Shown here: piece after piece, positions 8,748 through 17,361 of the stretch
Layout: every line of letters starts with the position of its first letter
Position numbering within the stretch: the first letter of the stretch is position 1
Assembly (NCBI RefSeq): GCF_000406165.1
Contig: NZ_CM001977.1
Location: forward strand, 3,256,757-3,320,756
Direction of reading: 5' to 3'
DNA: 64,000 nucleotides
Origin: Dickeya zeae NCPPB 2538
GTDB taxonomy: Bacteria; Pseudomonadota; Gammaproteobacteria; Enterobacterales; Enterobacteriaceae
Program-made: the position numbers and the translations under genes
The notes under the pieces: model-generated
Databases searched by the model: none
Told to the model about the DNA's origin: nothing
The model's input: the letters and a program-made list of their open reading frames with translations, nothing else

Positions 8748-9535
8748 GTCACAATGGGTTGTCGATTTCGCGTTTTTCTGCCGGTTACACCAAACGAAAC
8801 ATCATTAACGACCTGTCGGTGCCACTCCTGCCACGCGGTAAGATCACGGTATTGCTCGGGCCAAATGGTAGCGGTAAATCGACACTGCTGCGCGCGTTGG
8901 CCGGTTTAGGGCAGGCACAAGGCGACCTGTTACTGGATGACGTCAACCTGATGCAGTTACCTTTCGCCAAACGGGCGGAAAAAGTGGTGTATCTGCCGCA
9001 ATCATTGCCCGCAGGCGTACATCTCCATGTACTGGAATCGATTATCGTCGCTCAGCGTGCATCCGGTGGACTGCATCACAGCAGTAACGAAGATGAAGTG
9101 CTGGCGCTGCTCAGGCAACTGGGTATTTCGCATCTGGCAATGAGCTATCTGGATCAACTCTCTGGTGGTCAGAAACAGCTGGTCGGGCTGGCACAATCGC
9201 TGATCCGCCAGCCTTCACTGCTATTGCTTGATGAACCACTCAGTGCATTGGATCTCAATTACCAGTATCACGTCATGGACCTGGTCCGCCAGGAAACCCG
9301 TAAGCGTAATATTGTGACGGTAGTAGTCGTGCACGACATTAATATTGCGCTGCGTCACGGCGACCATGTGTTGATGCTCAAAGACGGCAAACTGATCGCA
9401 GACGGCGAACCCGCTAACGTGATCAGTGAAGACAGTCTGGCTCAGGTGTATGGCGTGCGTGGCCGCATTGAACGCTGCTCGCGCGGTATTCCACAAGTGA
9501 TGATCGACGGGCTGGTCACTGAACCACGGCTGTAG
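8744..9535 (+). CDS. Iron-complex ABC transporter ATP-binding protein, FecE family
   Basis: Cytoplasmic ATPase of the importer, 263 residues. Walker A is GPNGSGKST near residue 38, the Q-loop is YLPQSLPAG near 84, the signature is LSGGQKQLVGLAQSL near 138, Walker B is LLLLDEPLSALD near 159, and the switch His is in VVVVHDINIALRHGD. It overlaps the permease by 4 nt (ATGA), so translation is probably coupled. It is the last gene of the plus-strand operon before a shared terminator. Confidence 0.92.
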   Translation: MSHNGLSISRFSAGYTKRNIINDLSVPLLPRGKITVLLGPNGSGKSTLLRALAGLGQAQGDLLLDDVNLMQLPFAKRAEKVVYLPQSLPAGVHLHVLESIIVAQRASGGLHHSSNEDEVLALLRQLGISHLAMSYLDQLSGGQKQLVGLAQSLIRQPSLLLLDEPLSALDLNYQYHVMDLVRQETRKRNIVTVVVVHDINIALRHGDHVLMLKDGKLIADGEPANVISEDSLAQVYGVRGRIERCSRGIPQVMIDGLVTEPRL

Positions 9536-9582
9536 CATTCCCGCTACGAACCCGCTACCCCGTCTAATAAGCACTGAAAAAA

Positions 9583-9614
9583 GCCCCGAACAGTTACTGG
9601 TTCGGGGCTTTTTT
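9583..9614. terminator. Bidirectional terminator between convergent iron-transport genes
   Basis: Perfect 9-bp GC-rich stem GCCCCGAAC / GTTCGGGGC with an 8-nt loop. It is flanked by A6 upstream and T6 downstream, so it should work on both strands, for the ATPase gene and for the opposing binding-protein gene. Confidence 0.9.
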
Positions 9615-9654
9615 ATTGAGCGGTCAGCCGCCCGATGAAGGCAGCAGTCGTCTG

Positions 9655-10776
9655 TCAGGACTTCGCCGGTAGCGTCACCCAATAACCTGGCTGATACGGC
9701 AGCGGCAGGAATTTCTCATGGAAGGTGCGGAAAGTCGCATCGGGATCGATATCTTTAAATAAATCCGGATGCAGCCACTTCGCTATCACCTGAATCGCGA
9801 CAAACTGATACGGGCTGTCATAAAACTGATGCCAGATGGCATGCGCCTTACCGTTGGTGGCAACTGGCAGGGTTTTAAACGCAGGGCGCTCCATCAGTTT
9901 CTGCAAACGCTGCAACGCCTGCGACTTGTCAGCTCCGGGGCCAACACCGACCCAACCGTTGGCGGTATTGTAGTTTTTCCAGTTAGCACCGGTGACGATC
10001 ACCACATCCGGGCGCGCGCTGATGATCTGCTCTGGGTTTAGCGTACCGAATGTACCTGGGATAATACCTTTAGCGATATTCACGCCACCGGCGGCTTCCA
10101 CCATTTTCCCGAAGTTCTCATTGCCGAATGACATGCAGCACTCTTCGTCATAACCGCCTGCGCGATCGATCATAACTTTCGGACGTGGCCCCTGATACTG
10201 TTTGAGGCGTTCGGTCACGACATCAATCTGCTGGCGACGGAACTGGATAATGGCCTCAGCACGCTCTGGTTTACCCAGCAGTTGCCCCATGATGCGAATA
10301 CTTTTCTCTGCGTTTTCAAACGGCTTTTCCCGAAAGTCGATAAAGACCACCGGGATGCCCAACCCGCCGAGTTTTTCAATCAACTTAGCCTCATCGGTCG
10401 CCGCTTTCGCTTCCAGATTCATCAGCACCAGATCCGGCTTCAGATTCACGGCTTGTTCTACGTTGAACGTACCGTCTTTGGCACCGCCGAAGGTCGGTAA
10501 CTGTTTAATCTGTGGATACTTCTTCTCATAAGCCAGATAACCATCGTAGTCTGCTTTCGGCAAGTCATCCCGCCAGCCGACCACACGCTGGAACGGGGCC
10601 TCGGTATCAAAAGCCGCCAGCAGATAAATCTGCCGCCCCTCCCCCAAAATCACCCGTTTGACTTCAGATTTGATCTCAACGGTTCTGCCGCTGACATCTT
10701 CAATCATTATCGGTGCCGCCCTGACGGCCGACGCCAACCCCAATACCATGCCAACAGCACACAACCACTTTTTCAT
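9655..10776 (-). CDS. Iron-complex ABC transporter, periplasmic binding protein (second copy)
   Basis: Second FepB/FecB-class binding protein, 373 residues, with signal peptide MKKWLCAVGMVLGLASAVRA. Features are VILGEGRQIYLLAAFD near residue 43, PDLVLMNLEAKAATDEA near 113, the Cys pair in GGYDEECCMSFGNENFGKMV near 208, and HQFYDSPYQFVAIQV near 315. It is transcribed alone toward the importer operon and has its own Fur-like box. It has no permease or ATPase of its own here, so it probably feeds the neighbouring importer, possibly with a different ligand. Confidence 0.85.
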   Translation of the reverse strand: MKKWLCAVGMVLGLASAVRAAPIMIEDVSGRTVEIKSEVKRVILGEGRQIYLLAAFDTEAPFQRVVGWRDDLPKADYDGYLAYEKKYPQIKQLPTFGGAKDGTFNVEQAVNLKPDLVLMNLEAKAATDEAKLIEKLGGLGIPVVFIDFREKPFENAEKSIRIMGQLLGKPERAEAIIQFRRQQIDVVTERLKQYQGPRPKVMIDRAGGYDEECCMSFGNENFGKMVEAAGGVNIAKGIIPGTFGTLNPEQIISARPDVVIVTGANWKNYNTANGWVGVGPGADKSQALQRLQKLMERPAFKTLPVATNGKAHAIWHQFYDSPYQFVAIQVIAKWLHPDLFKDIDPDATFRTFHEKFLPLPYQPGYWVTLPAKS

Positions 10777-10807
10777 TCTGCTATTCCCTGATCACCCAAT
10801 TAATAAT

Positions 10808-10826
10808 AAGACTGATTATCATTCAA
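10808..10826 (-). promoter_or_regulatory. Fur-like box upstream of the second binding protein
   Basis: The core GATTATCATT is identical to the centre of the Fur 19-mer and 13 of 19 positions match. It is about 32 nt before the start at 10776, where it would cover the promoter. Confidence 0.55.
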
Positions 10827-10970
10827 TGAGATAATAAAGTTGCCTCGGTTTGGGAGCAATATTTTTCACAGGAAAAGAACAGGATAAGTAACTATGTGGA
10901 CAGAAAATGAACAGAGGATACAGACAGGCAGACGACATAGAGCGATGTTAACGCCCCCTTCTGCTTTACA

Positions 10971-11031
10971 AAATAGCAGTGCGTCTAACGCACAGAATGT
11001 TAGGAAACTGAGCGTTAGAGAACTGCTATTT
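10971..11031. repeat. Long imperfect inverted repeat in intergenic DNA
   Basis: The arms AAATAGCAGT and ACTGCTATTT (10971-10980, 11022-11031) enclose a second arm pair TCTAACGC / GCGTTAGA (10984-10991, 11012-11019). Together they make a roughly 60-nt hairpin with one internal bulge and a loop of about 20 nt. There is no T-run, so it is not a typical terminator. It lies between the second iron binding protein and the end of the zevB-like gene. The rest of 10777-11076 shows only the Fur-like box. Confidence 0.6.
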
Positions 11032-11076
11032 GGAAAACTGTGGGACAGATGGCGATGCGAAGGGAGATAACGGTAC

Positions 11077-12114
11077 TTACCCCATCAATGGCCGAATGCC
11101 GCCCATAACATCGGGTTGGCTGGTGAGATAAAGCACAATACCGGCAAAGGTCAGCATCATGCCACCGGCTAGCGATAAGGCCGACCAGAGAAAGGGTTGC
11201 CAGCGGGAAGGTGTCCCATCACGGCTTAAACGCTCCAGTTGACGACGGCAGAACAATACCGCCACGCCTAAGAGCGAAACTGTCAGCGCCGTTCCCAACG
11301 CCATGGTCAACGCAGAGATCACACCCCAGACAAACACATCCAGCACTTTGGCGAATAACAGCACCAGGATCGCACCGGAACACGGGCGCATTCCCATCGC
11401 CAGCACAACCATCAGACGGGTTCGCCAGCCGTCACTGTGGTTTAACGCGTCTGCCGACGGCACATGTTGATGACCACACCCGCACTGTGCGTCATGTTGA
11501 TGGCGTATGGCTGGTGGTGCCAGCCGACTACCCGGCACGGGTGAACCAAGCGGCGTTAACGCGTGAATGCGTGGTTTAGGTCGGGGGAATAATACCGCCA
11601 GCAGGCGCCGCAGCGCACGCAGACACAGCCATCCCCCAAGCCCTGTCACTAGCACAAAGCTGAGTTTTTCCATCCAGAAACTGCTGATATGCAAAGTCCG
11701 GCTGGAAAGCTGCAACACCGCCAGTACGACGGTCACCAAAATAATCGCCACCAGCCCCTGTAACAACGCGGCCGTCAGGGTCAATTGCAGGCTGCTTTTC
11801 AGTCGGGACGGGTGCGTCGCCAGATAAGTGGCGATCACCACTTTGCCATGACCGGGACCAATAGCATGCAGCACACCGTATACCAGGCTAAACATCACCA
11901 GCGTCCAGCCAGCCTGTTGAGGTCTGGCATGCACCTGCTCCATCAAATCCGACATTTGTTGATGCAAAGACCGCTGCCACTCAACACTTTGCAGCAAGAG
12001 CGATGGCCACCAGACCCACGCCTGCCATACAGCAACCCCCAGTAGTAGCACAAACAACGCCAGCGGCCACCAGTGCAAATAATTAGGGGAAACTCGCGAG
12101 CGATTTACTGACAT
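11077..12114 (-). CDS. zevB: ZevB-like NicO-family metal transporter
   Basis: Inner-membrane protein of the NicO/RcnA superfamily, 345 residues, with about seven membrane segments. The metal-site motif GPGHGKVVIATYLA is near residue 73, and a conserved MGMRPCSGAILVLLFAKV is near 241. Between them is a cytosolic or periplasmic loop rich in His and Cys (HQHDAQCGCGHQH) that could bind metal. It overlaps the upstream DUF1007 gene by 10 nt. In Haemophilus influenzae this pair is the zinc transporter ZevAB; a nickel or cobalt role is the main alternative. The Zur-like operator favours zinc. Confidence 0.7.
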   Translation of the reverse strand: MSVNRSRVSPNYLHWWPLALFVLLLGVAVWQAWVWWPSLLLQSVEWQRSLHQQMSDLMEQVHARPQQAGWTLVMFSLVYGVLHAIGPGHGKVVIATYLATHPSRLKSSLQLTLTAALLQGLVAIILVTVVLAVLQLSSRTLHISSFWMEKLSFVLVTGLGGWLCLRALRRLLAVLFPRPKPRIHALTPLGSPVPGSRLAPPAIRHQHDAQCGCGHQHVPSADALNHSDGWRTRLMVVLAMGMRPCSGAILVLLFAKVLDVFVWGVISALTMALGTALTVSLLGVAVLFCRRQLERLSRDGTPSRWQPFLWSALSLAGGMMLTFAGIVLYLTSQPDVMGGIRPLMG

Positions 12115-12767
12115 TGCAACGTCACCTGTTGAGCAAACTGTTTTCCCAAATCCATGTCCTGAGAGGGTTTCGCGTTTTTATCCAGCGACAACGCATAAGA
12201 CTGCAGCGAGGCATCGGGTTTAGGTGTCATCAGCGTAGTTTTACAGCGTGCGGCCAGCGCCGCGCTAATCTGAATCGCTTTATCGTCTTTATACGACATA
12301 TCCACGAAGTAGGAAGGATCGTAGGTGGAAATCAGTAACGGTGCCCCTGCCAGCGGTTGCGGGTGAGCCAATGGCAACACGAACTCCAGCACCGCCTTAT
12401 TGCCCGCTCGGGAGAGATGATATTCCGTTGGCAGCGACAGGTATTTCACAGGCTTTCCGTTTCGATAAACATCGGTGAAGTAATGCTGCCCCAGCACATT
12501 CGCCATCACGCCTGCCGCCAGTTTTTTCCACACGTCGGAATCTTTCGCCGCGTTACCGGCATCATAGAGCAAATCAGCGGAAGTAATAGGATCCATCGTC
12601 CAGTTCATACGCAATCCGGTTATCAGGTCGTCTTTCCCCTCCACCGTCGTTTTCATGTCGATAAAACTGTGTGGATGGGCCAATGCCGGGCCGGATAACG
12701 CTAGCAGTGTCAATAACAGGCAGCTTACCCAACGGAATGAAAAGCCTAAATTGTTATAATGTAACAT
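12105..12767 (-). CDS. zevA: ZevA-like periplasmic DUF1007 protein
   Basis: Exported protein of the DUF1007 family, 220 residues, with a signal peptide (about 30 residues, ending ALSGPALA) followed by a mature N-terminus HPHSFIDMKTTVEG whose two histidines could bind metal. It is coupled by a 10-nt overlap to the NicO-type permease and is the equivalent of ZevA of the Haemophilus zinc transporter. The start at 12767 has AGGA about 8 nt upstream. A Zur-like operator spans the start codon. The exact biochemical role is not settled. Confidence 0.72.
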   Translation of the reverse strand: MLHYNNLGFSFRWVSCLLLTLLALSGPALAHPHSFIDMKTTVEGKDDLITGLRMNWTMDPITSADLLYDAGNAAKDSDVWKKLAAGVMANVLGQHYFTDVYRNGKPVKYLSLPTEYHLSRAGNKAVLEFVLPLAHPQPLAGAPLLISTYDPSYFVDMSYKDDKAIQISAALAARCKTTLMTPKPDASLQSYALSLDKNAKPSQDMDLGKQFAQQVTLQCQ

Positions 12768-12768
12768 T
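12750..12768 (-). promoter_or_regulatory. Zur-like operator overlapping the zevA start codon
   Basis: ATTGTTATAATGTAACATT matches 17 of 19 positions of the gammaproteobacterial Zur core AATGTTATAATATAACATT. It spans the ATG of the zevA-like gene, so repression would act on a promoter very close to, or downstream of, the usual position. Confidence 0.65.
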
Positions 12769-12809
12769 GTTTATCCTGTCCGTTTCACCTGACACTGATG
12801 CCTATTCAC

Positions 12810-13958
12810 TTAGCGAGAGCGAGTACTCACCTGAGGACGGAACATGAACACAGGCAACACCAGCACTGCCATTATCCAAAAGGTCCCACCTTGCAAATGC
12901 TCAAACAGGAACCCTGACACCACCGTCATCACCGCAACCGCGCCCCCTGTACCCAGCGCGGAGTACGCTGCCTGCAAGCGCAGTACGTCAGCATCGTGAC
13001 GGGAAGAGATAAACCGCATCGCCGCCAGATGGCAAACTGTAAAGGTGCCGCAATGCAAAATCTGCATCACAATTAACCACGGCAGCGATACCGTCGCCCC
13101 CATCAGGCTCCAGCGTACCACGCTGCACAATGCAGACAATATCAGCAGCCCGGACGCACTCCAATGCCCAAACAGGCGTTTACTCAGTGCAAAAACCACG
13201 ATTTCCGCGACCACGCCCAACGACCACAGATAGCCGATAACCGCCGCCGAATACCCTGCCTGCTGCCAGTAAATCACACTAAAGCCGTAGTAAGCGGCAT
13301 GCGCGCCCTGCAACAAAGACACACACAATAAGAAACGCCAGACCGCAGACTCACGCAGCAAAACACGCCATGGCGTAGCGGCAGTGTGTGTCTGGTGACG
13401 TTTTACCGAAGCGGGCATCACATGCGGTCGTAACATCATCCCCAGCAGCATTGAGAGCAATCCCACCGCCAGGGTGACTAAAATCGCCTGATGTCCCCAG
13501 ACGGCGACCAGTTGCCCGGTTACGGCAGAGCCTATCACAAACGCGATGGAGCCCCAGACGCGTACCCGGCCGTAATCCAGTGGAATCTGTTTTTGCCAGG
13601 TCGCCGCCAGCGCATCCGTCAGTGGAATCAAGGGTGCAAAAAATAGGTTAAACCCTGCCATGACCATCAGGAGCCAGAGCCAGGCGCTGCCCAACCAGAA
13701 CCCGATGAATGTCAGCACCGACAGCAATGCCAACAATCTCAATACGCTAATCAACCGGGCAGGATCTTTCACCAGCGGTGTAATAAACAGACTGCCAATA
13801 AATCGGGCCACCAGCCCAGCGCCCAGCAGGATACCGATCGACTCAGCGGATAGCCCTTCGCCGTTGAGCCAGCCGCCCCAAAAAGGCAAAAAAATGCCAT
13901 AGCTGAAGAAATAGGTGAAATAGCTGAGTGCCAGCCAATATGTGGATTGTAAAACCAT
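12810..13958 (-). CDS. hcaT: MFS transporter, HcaT-like (3-phenylpropionate family)
   Basis: Twelve-segment major facilitator of the HcaT/nucleoside-symporter type, 382 residues. It starts MVLQSTYWLALSYFTYFFSY and has the family segment FFAPLIPLTDALAATWQKQ near residue 107 and YGRVRVWGSIAFVIGSAVTG near 130. Its position next to glyA equals that of hcaT in E. coli. No hca catabolic genes are present, so the actual substrate here is uncertain. Confidence 0.78.
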   Translation of the reverse strand: MVLQSTYWLALSYFTYFFSYGIFLPFWGGWLNGEGLSAESIGILLGAGLVARFIGSLFITPLVKDPARLISVLRLLALLSVLTFIGFWLGSAWLWLLMVMAGFNLFFAPLIPLTDALAATWQKQIPLDYGRVRVWGSIAFVIGSAVTGQLVAVWGHQAILVTLAVGLLSMLLGMMLRPHVMPASVKRHQTHTAATPWRVLLRESAVWRFLLCVSLLQGAHAAYYGFSVIYWQQAGYSAAVIGYLWSLGVVAEIVVFALSKRLFGHWSASGLLILSALCSVVRWSLMGATVSLPWLIVMQILHCGTFTVCHLAAMRFISSRHDADVLRLQAAYSALGTGGAVAVMTVVSGFLFEHLQGGTFWIMAVLVLPVFMFRPQVSTRSR

Positions 13959-14022
13959 GTTGTCTCCCCTCTACGGTCGGTTACTCTGTCAGAGAGCCGG
14001 AACAGACGCAACGGGAAGCAGA

Positions 14023-14052
14023 AAAACAAACGCCAGCCCTAAGGCTGGCGTT
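14023..14052 (-). terminator. Terminator of glyA
   Basis: A 10-bp stem AACGCCAGCC / GGCTGGCGTT (14029-14038, 14043-14052) with a 4-nt loop, followed on the minus strand by TTTGTTTTT. It lies about 40 nt after the glyA stop. Confidence 0.85.
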
Positions 14053-14093
14053 GGCAATCTACCCGACAAAGCCGGGCAGATCAGGCAGGATTA

Positions 14094-15347
14094 TCAGGCG
14101 TAAACCGGGAAACGGCCGCAGATATCCAGCACTTTCTGTTTGACGCGCTCAATAACCGCTTCGTCATTGATATTGTCCAGCACATCGCAAATCCAGCCAG
14201 CCAGTTCACGGACTTCCGCTTCTTTGAAGCCGCGACGGGTTGCTGCCGGTGTACCGATACGGATACCAGAGGTCACGAACGGGCTCTTCGGATCGTTCGG
14301 CACGCTGTTTTTGTTGACGGTGATATTGGCACGACCCAGCGCAGCATCCGCCTCTTTACCGGTCAGATTCTTGCTGACCAGATCCAGCAGGAACAGGTGG
14401 TTGTCGGTACCGCCAGACACCACGTTGAAGCCGCGAGACAGGAACACTTCCACCATCGCTTTGGCATTTTTCGCAACCTGCTGCTGGTAGGTCTTGAACT
14501 CTGGCTCCATCGCTTCTTTCAGCGCTACCGCTTTACCCGCGATAACATGCATCAGCGGGCCGCCCTGTCCGCCCGGGAACACGGCGGAGTTCAGTTTCTT
14601 GTACAGGTCTTCGTCGCCGCCTTTCGCCAGGATCAGGCCACCACGCGGGCCCGCCAGGGTTTTGTGCGTCGTAGTCGTCACGATGTGCGCATGCGGAACC
14701 GGGTTCGGGTAAACACCCGCCGCAACCAGGCCCGCGACGTGCGCCATATCGACGAACAGATAAGCGCCGATGCTGTCAGCGATTTCGCGCATTTTCGCCC
14801 AGTCCACGATACCGGAGTAGGCGGAGAAACCACCCACGATCATCTTCGGCTTGTGTGTGCGAGCCAGTTCAGCCATTTCGTCGTAGTTGATCTTGCCGCT
14901 GTCATCAATGCCGTAAGGCACGACGTTATACAGCTTACCGGACAGGTTAACCGGAGAGCCGTGAGTCAGGTGGCCACCGTGCGCCAGGTTCATACCCAGA
15001 ATGGTATCGCCCGGTTGCAGTAATGCGGTGTAGACAGCAAAGTTAGCCTGAGAACCTGAGTGCGGCTGAACGTTGGCATAATCAGCGCCGAACAGTTCTT
15101 TCGCGCGATCGATCGCCAGTTGCTCAACCACGTCGACGTATTCGCAACCGCCGTAGTAGCGTTTGCCCGGATACCCTTCGGCGTATTTGTTAGTCAGCTG
15201 AGACCCCTGGGCCTGCATGACGCGTGGACTGGTATAGTTTTCTGACGCAATCAGTTCAATGTGCTCTTCCTGACGCACCACTTCTTGCTGCATTGCTTGC
15301 CATAGCTCGGCATCGTAATCGGCAATGTTCATTTCACGCTTTAACAT
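14094..15347 (-). CDS. glyA: Serine hydroxymethyltransferase GlyA
   Basis: PLP enzyme converting serine and tetrahydrofolate to glycine and methylene-tetrahydrofolate. The start at 15347 gives MLKREMNIADYDAELW and 417 residues, as in E. coli; two extra codons upstream are not used. The PLP lysine is in VTTTTHKTLAGPRGG near residue 229. Other core motifs are GYPGKRYYGGCEYVD near 53 and GGHLTHGSPVN near 120. A PurR-like half-operator lies in the promoter region. The downstream gene is hcaT and the divergent neighbour is hmp. Confidence 0.98.
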   Translation of the reverse strand: MLKREMNIADYDAELWQAMQQEVVRQEEHIELIASENYTSPRVMQAQGSQLTNKYAEGYPGKRYYGGCEYVDVVEQLAIDRAKELFGADYANVQPHSGSQANFAVYTALLQPGDTILGMNLAHGGHLTHGSPVNLSGKLYNVVPYGIDDSGKINYDEMAELARTHKPKMIVGGFSAYSGIVDWAKMREIADSIGAYLFVDMAHVAGLVAAGVYPNPVPHAHIVTTTTHKTLAGPRGGLILAKGGDEDLYKKLNSAVFPGGQGGPLMHVIAGKAVALKEAMEPEFKTYQQQVAKNAKAMVEVFLSRGFNVVSGGTDNHLFLLDLVSKNLTGKEADAALGRANITVNKNSVPNDPKSPFVTSGIRIGTPAATRRGFKEAEVRELAGWICDVLDNINDEAVIERVKQKVLDICGRFPVYA

Positions 15348-15461
15348 CCGCATCTCCTGACTCAGCTAACGTGCTTCTTTATTAAAATCACCCCAGGGGG
15401 CCGTGGGTGCATAGTGTAAACCGTTTTGGACTGGGGATGATAGAGCTTGACAGAGGTTTTT

Positions 15462-15477
15462 ACGCAAACGATTAGCT
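15462..15477 (-). promoter_or_regulatory. PurR operator of glyA
   Basis: Minus-strand AGCTAATCGTTTGCGT has one perfect half (CGTTTGCGT) of the PurR operator ACGCAAACGTTTGCGT and a degenerate other half. It is about 115 nt upstream of glyA, close in sequence and layout to what I recall of the E. coli glyA operator. Confidence 0.6.
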
Positions 15478-15630
15478 ACAGGCTACACAAGGCTTCCCAT
15501 CCTGCCGGGATTTATCGTTCTGGCTGATTTTTTCTCATCCGCCACCTGCATTTTTTTCATACACACCATCTTCACCCTTCCCTTTTGCCTATCGCACCGC
15601 CAGGTATTTACAGACGGAGCCCTTTCCAAT

Positions 15631-15653
15631 AACATGCATTTTAAATACAACTT
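15631..15653 (+). promoter_or_regulatory. NsrR operator of hmp
   Basis: Imperfect palindrome with arms ATGCATTT and AAATACA about a central T, matching the NsrR 11-1-11 consensus at most positions. It ends 26 nt before the hmp start, consistent with de-repression by nitric oxide. Confidence 0.7.
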
Positions 15654-15679
15654 AAAAGACAACAATGAAGGGGTTCACC

Positions 15680-16867
15680 ATGCTGGATCAACAAACCATC
15701 GCTACCATTAAATCCACGATACCGTTACTGGCTGCAACTGGCCCTGCGTTAACTGCGCACTTTTACCAACGGATGTTTCAGCATAATCCGGAACTGAAAG
15801 ATATCTTCAATATGAGCAATCAGCGTAACGGCAATCAGCGTGAGGCGTTATTCAATGCGATTTGCGCCTATGCGACGCATATTGAAAACCTGCCTGCGTT
15901 GCTGCCTGCTGTCGAGCGAATCGCCCAGAAACATGCCAGCTTTACTATCCGCCCGGAGCAATATCAGATAGTAGGTACTCACCTGCTGGTTACGCTTGAC
16001 GAAATGCTGAAGCCGGGTCAGGCGGTATTGGATGCCTGGGGCAAAGCCTACAACGTACTGGCAAACGTCTTTATCCAGCGGGAAAGCGCTATTTATCAGC
16101 ACAGTGCTGAGCAACATGGCGGGTGGTCCGGCACACGGCCGTTTCGTATCGTATCAAAACAGCCTCAGAGCAGCCTGATTACCAGCTTCACGCTGGAACC
16201 GGCGGATGGCGGCCCTATCGCTGCGTACCGTCCGGGCCAGTATCTGGCAGTCTATATCCGTGATAAACGCTTTGAGTATCAGGAAATTCGTCAGTACTCA
16301 CTAACTACTGAGCCCAACGGACGCTACTACCGTATCGCGGTCAAACGCGAAGCTATGGGCAGTGTATCGGGTTACCTGCATGAGATAGCCCGTGAAGGTG
16401 ACATCATTGAACTGGCAGCACCGCACGGCGATTTCTTTCTGGATGTCGCGCCATCAACACCGGTGGCGCTGATTTCTGCAGGTGTCGGCCAGACGCCGAT
16501 GCTCAGCATGTTGCACAGTCTAAAACAGCAACAACATCAGGGTGACATCTTCTGGCTACATGCGGCGGAAAACCCAGAAGTGCACGCCTTTGCGGATGAA
16601 GTCGCCAGCCTTGGCACGGCGTTACCACAGTTGCAATCCTATATCTGGTATCGGGAAACCCCACCACAAGCGACATCACGCCCTTCTGTTTTTCACGGCT
16701 TAATGGCGTTGCAGGACCTTTCCACATCACTGCCGGTGGCAGACCTGCAGTGCTATCTGTGCGGTCCGATTGCTTTTATGCAGTTTGCCGCCCGGCAATT
16801 GTTGGAAGCTGGAATTACCGAATTACACATTCATTACGAATGTTTTGGTCCACACAAAGTGATATAG
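15680..16867 (+). CDS. hmp: Nitric oxide dioxygenase / flavohaemoglobin (HmpX)
   Basis: Flavohaemoglobin that turns nitric oxide and oxygen into nitrate using NAD(P)H. The start at 15680 (MLDQQTIATIKSTIPLLAAT) gives 395 residues. The globin domain (1-140) has the proximal-His segment ENLPALLPAVERIAQKHASF. The FAD domain has RQYSLTTEPNGRYYRIAVKRE near residue 205. The NAD domain has LISAGVGQTPMLSMLHSLK near 268 and CYLCGPIAFMQ near 360. It was described as HmpX in Erwinia chrysanthemi. An NsrR-type site precedes it; glyA is divergent and pelA follows. Confidence 0.97.
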   Translation: MLDQQTIATIKSTIPLLAATGPALTAHFYQRMFQHNPELKDIFNMSNQRNGNQREALFNAICAYATHIENLPALLPAVERIAQKHASFTIRPEQYQIVGTHLLVTLDEMLKPGQAVLDAWGKAYNVLANVFIQRESAIYQHSAEQHGGWSGTRPFRIVSKQPQSSLITSFTLEPADGGPIAAYRPGQYLAVYIRDKRFEYQEIRQYSLTTEPNGRYYRIAVKREAMGSVSGYLHEIAREGDIIELAAPHGDFFLDVAPSTPVALISAGVGQTPMLSMLHSLKQQQHQGDIFWLHAAENPEVHAFADEVASLGTALPQLQSYIWYRETPPQATSRPSVFHGLMALQDLSTSLPVADLQCYLCGPIAFMQFAARQLLEAGITELHIHYECFGPHKVI

Positions 16868-16904
16868 CTCACACCGACGGTATTTTTTATATCAACAATG
16901 TCAG

Positions 16905-16928
16905 CGGGCCGACCATTCGGCCTGTTTT
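16905..16928 (+). terminator. Terminator of hmp
   Basis: An 8-bp stem with one G-T pair (16905-16912 with 16917-16924, loop CCAT), followed by TTTT. It lies about 40 nt after the hmp stop. Confidence 0.75.
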
Positions 16929-17361
16929 ATTTTCTAAAATAAAATACTGGAACCCTGTTTCCAAATAAACTCATCGCTGCTTTTTAAGGCCATTTTCATT
17001 CCCCTTCGCACTACACAGAAAAATAAAAATGCGTAATAAAAATAACGTAAGTTATCATTTTCACACCTTATTCCCGAAAAAAAGAAAGCCCTGATTATCT
17101 ATTCTAATCGGAGATAAAAAACACAATGTTACATTTAAAACATCGTTTCATTATTTGTTTCAATTGAAAAGTAAATAAATAGATCGTATTCATTGTCAGC
17201 CCTTCAGAGACATCAGAAAAAACTATTCATTATTGTTAAGGCAAGAAAGTTAATAAATAGTGAAATTCATGACGTGATGTCCTGGCGGGCAATAAATAAA
17301 AAATGCCTTTCGATATATATGGAAGTTTTTAATACTCAAACAAACGTCAACTAAGGAAAAT
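16929..17361 (+). promoter_or_regulatory. AT-rich pelA control region
   Basis: About 430 nt of AT-rich DNA between the hmp terminator and pelA with no credible gene. It holds the KdgR-type box at 17134-17152. I could not fix a single -35/-10 pair. Low GC compared with the flanking genes fits a regulatory stretch open to nucleoid proteins such as H-NS or Fis, but that is inference. Confidence 0.5.
17134..17152 (+). promoter_or_regulatory. KdgR box of pelA
   Basis: TAAAACATCGTTTCA (17136-17150) matches the KdgR core TGAAA-YNNNR-TTTCA at nine of ten outer positions plus the Y/R pair. KdgR is the pectin-catabolism repressor released by KDG. Confidence 0.65.
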
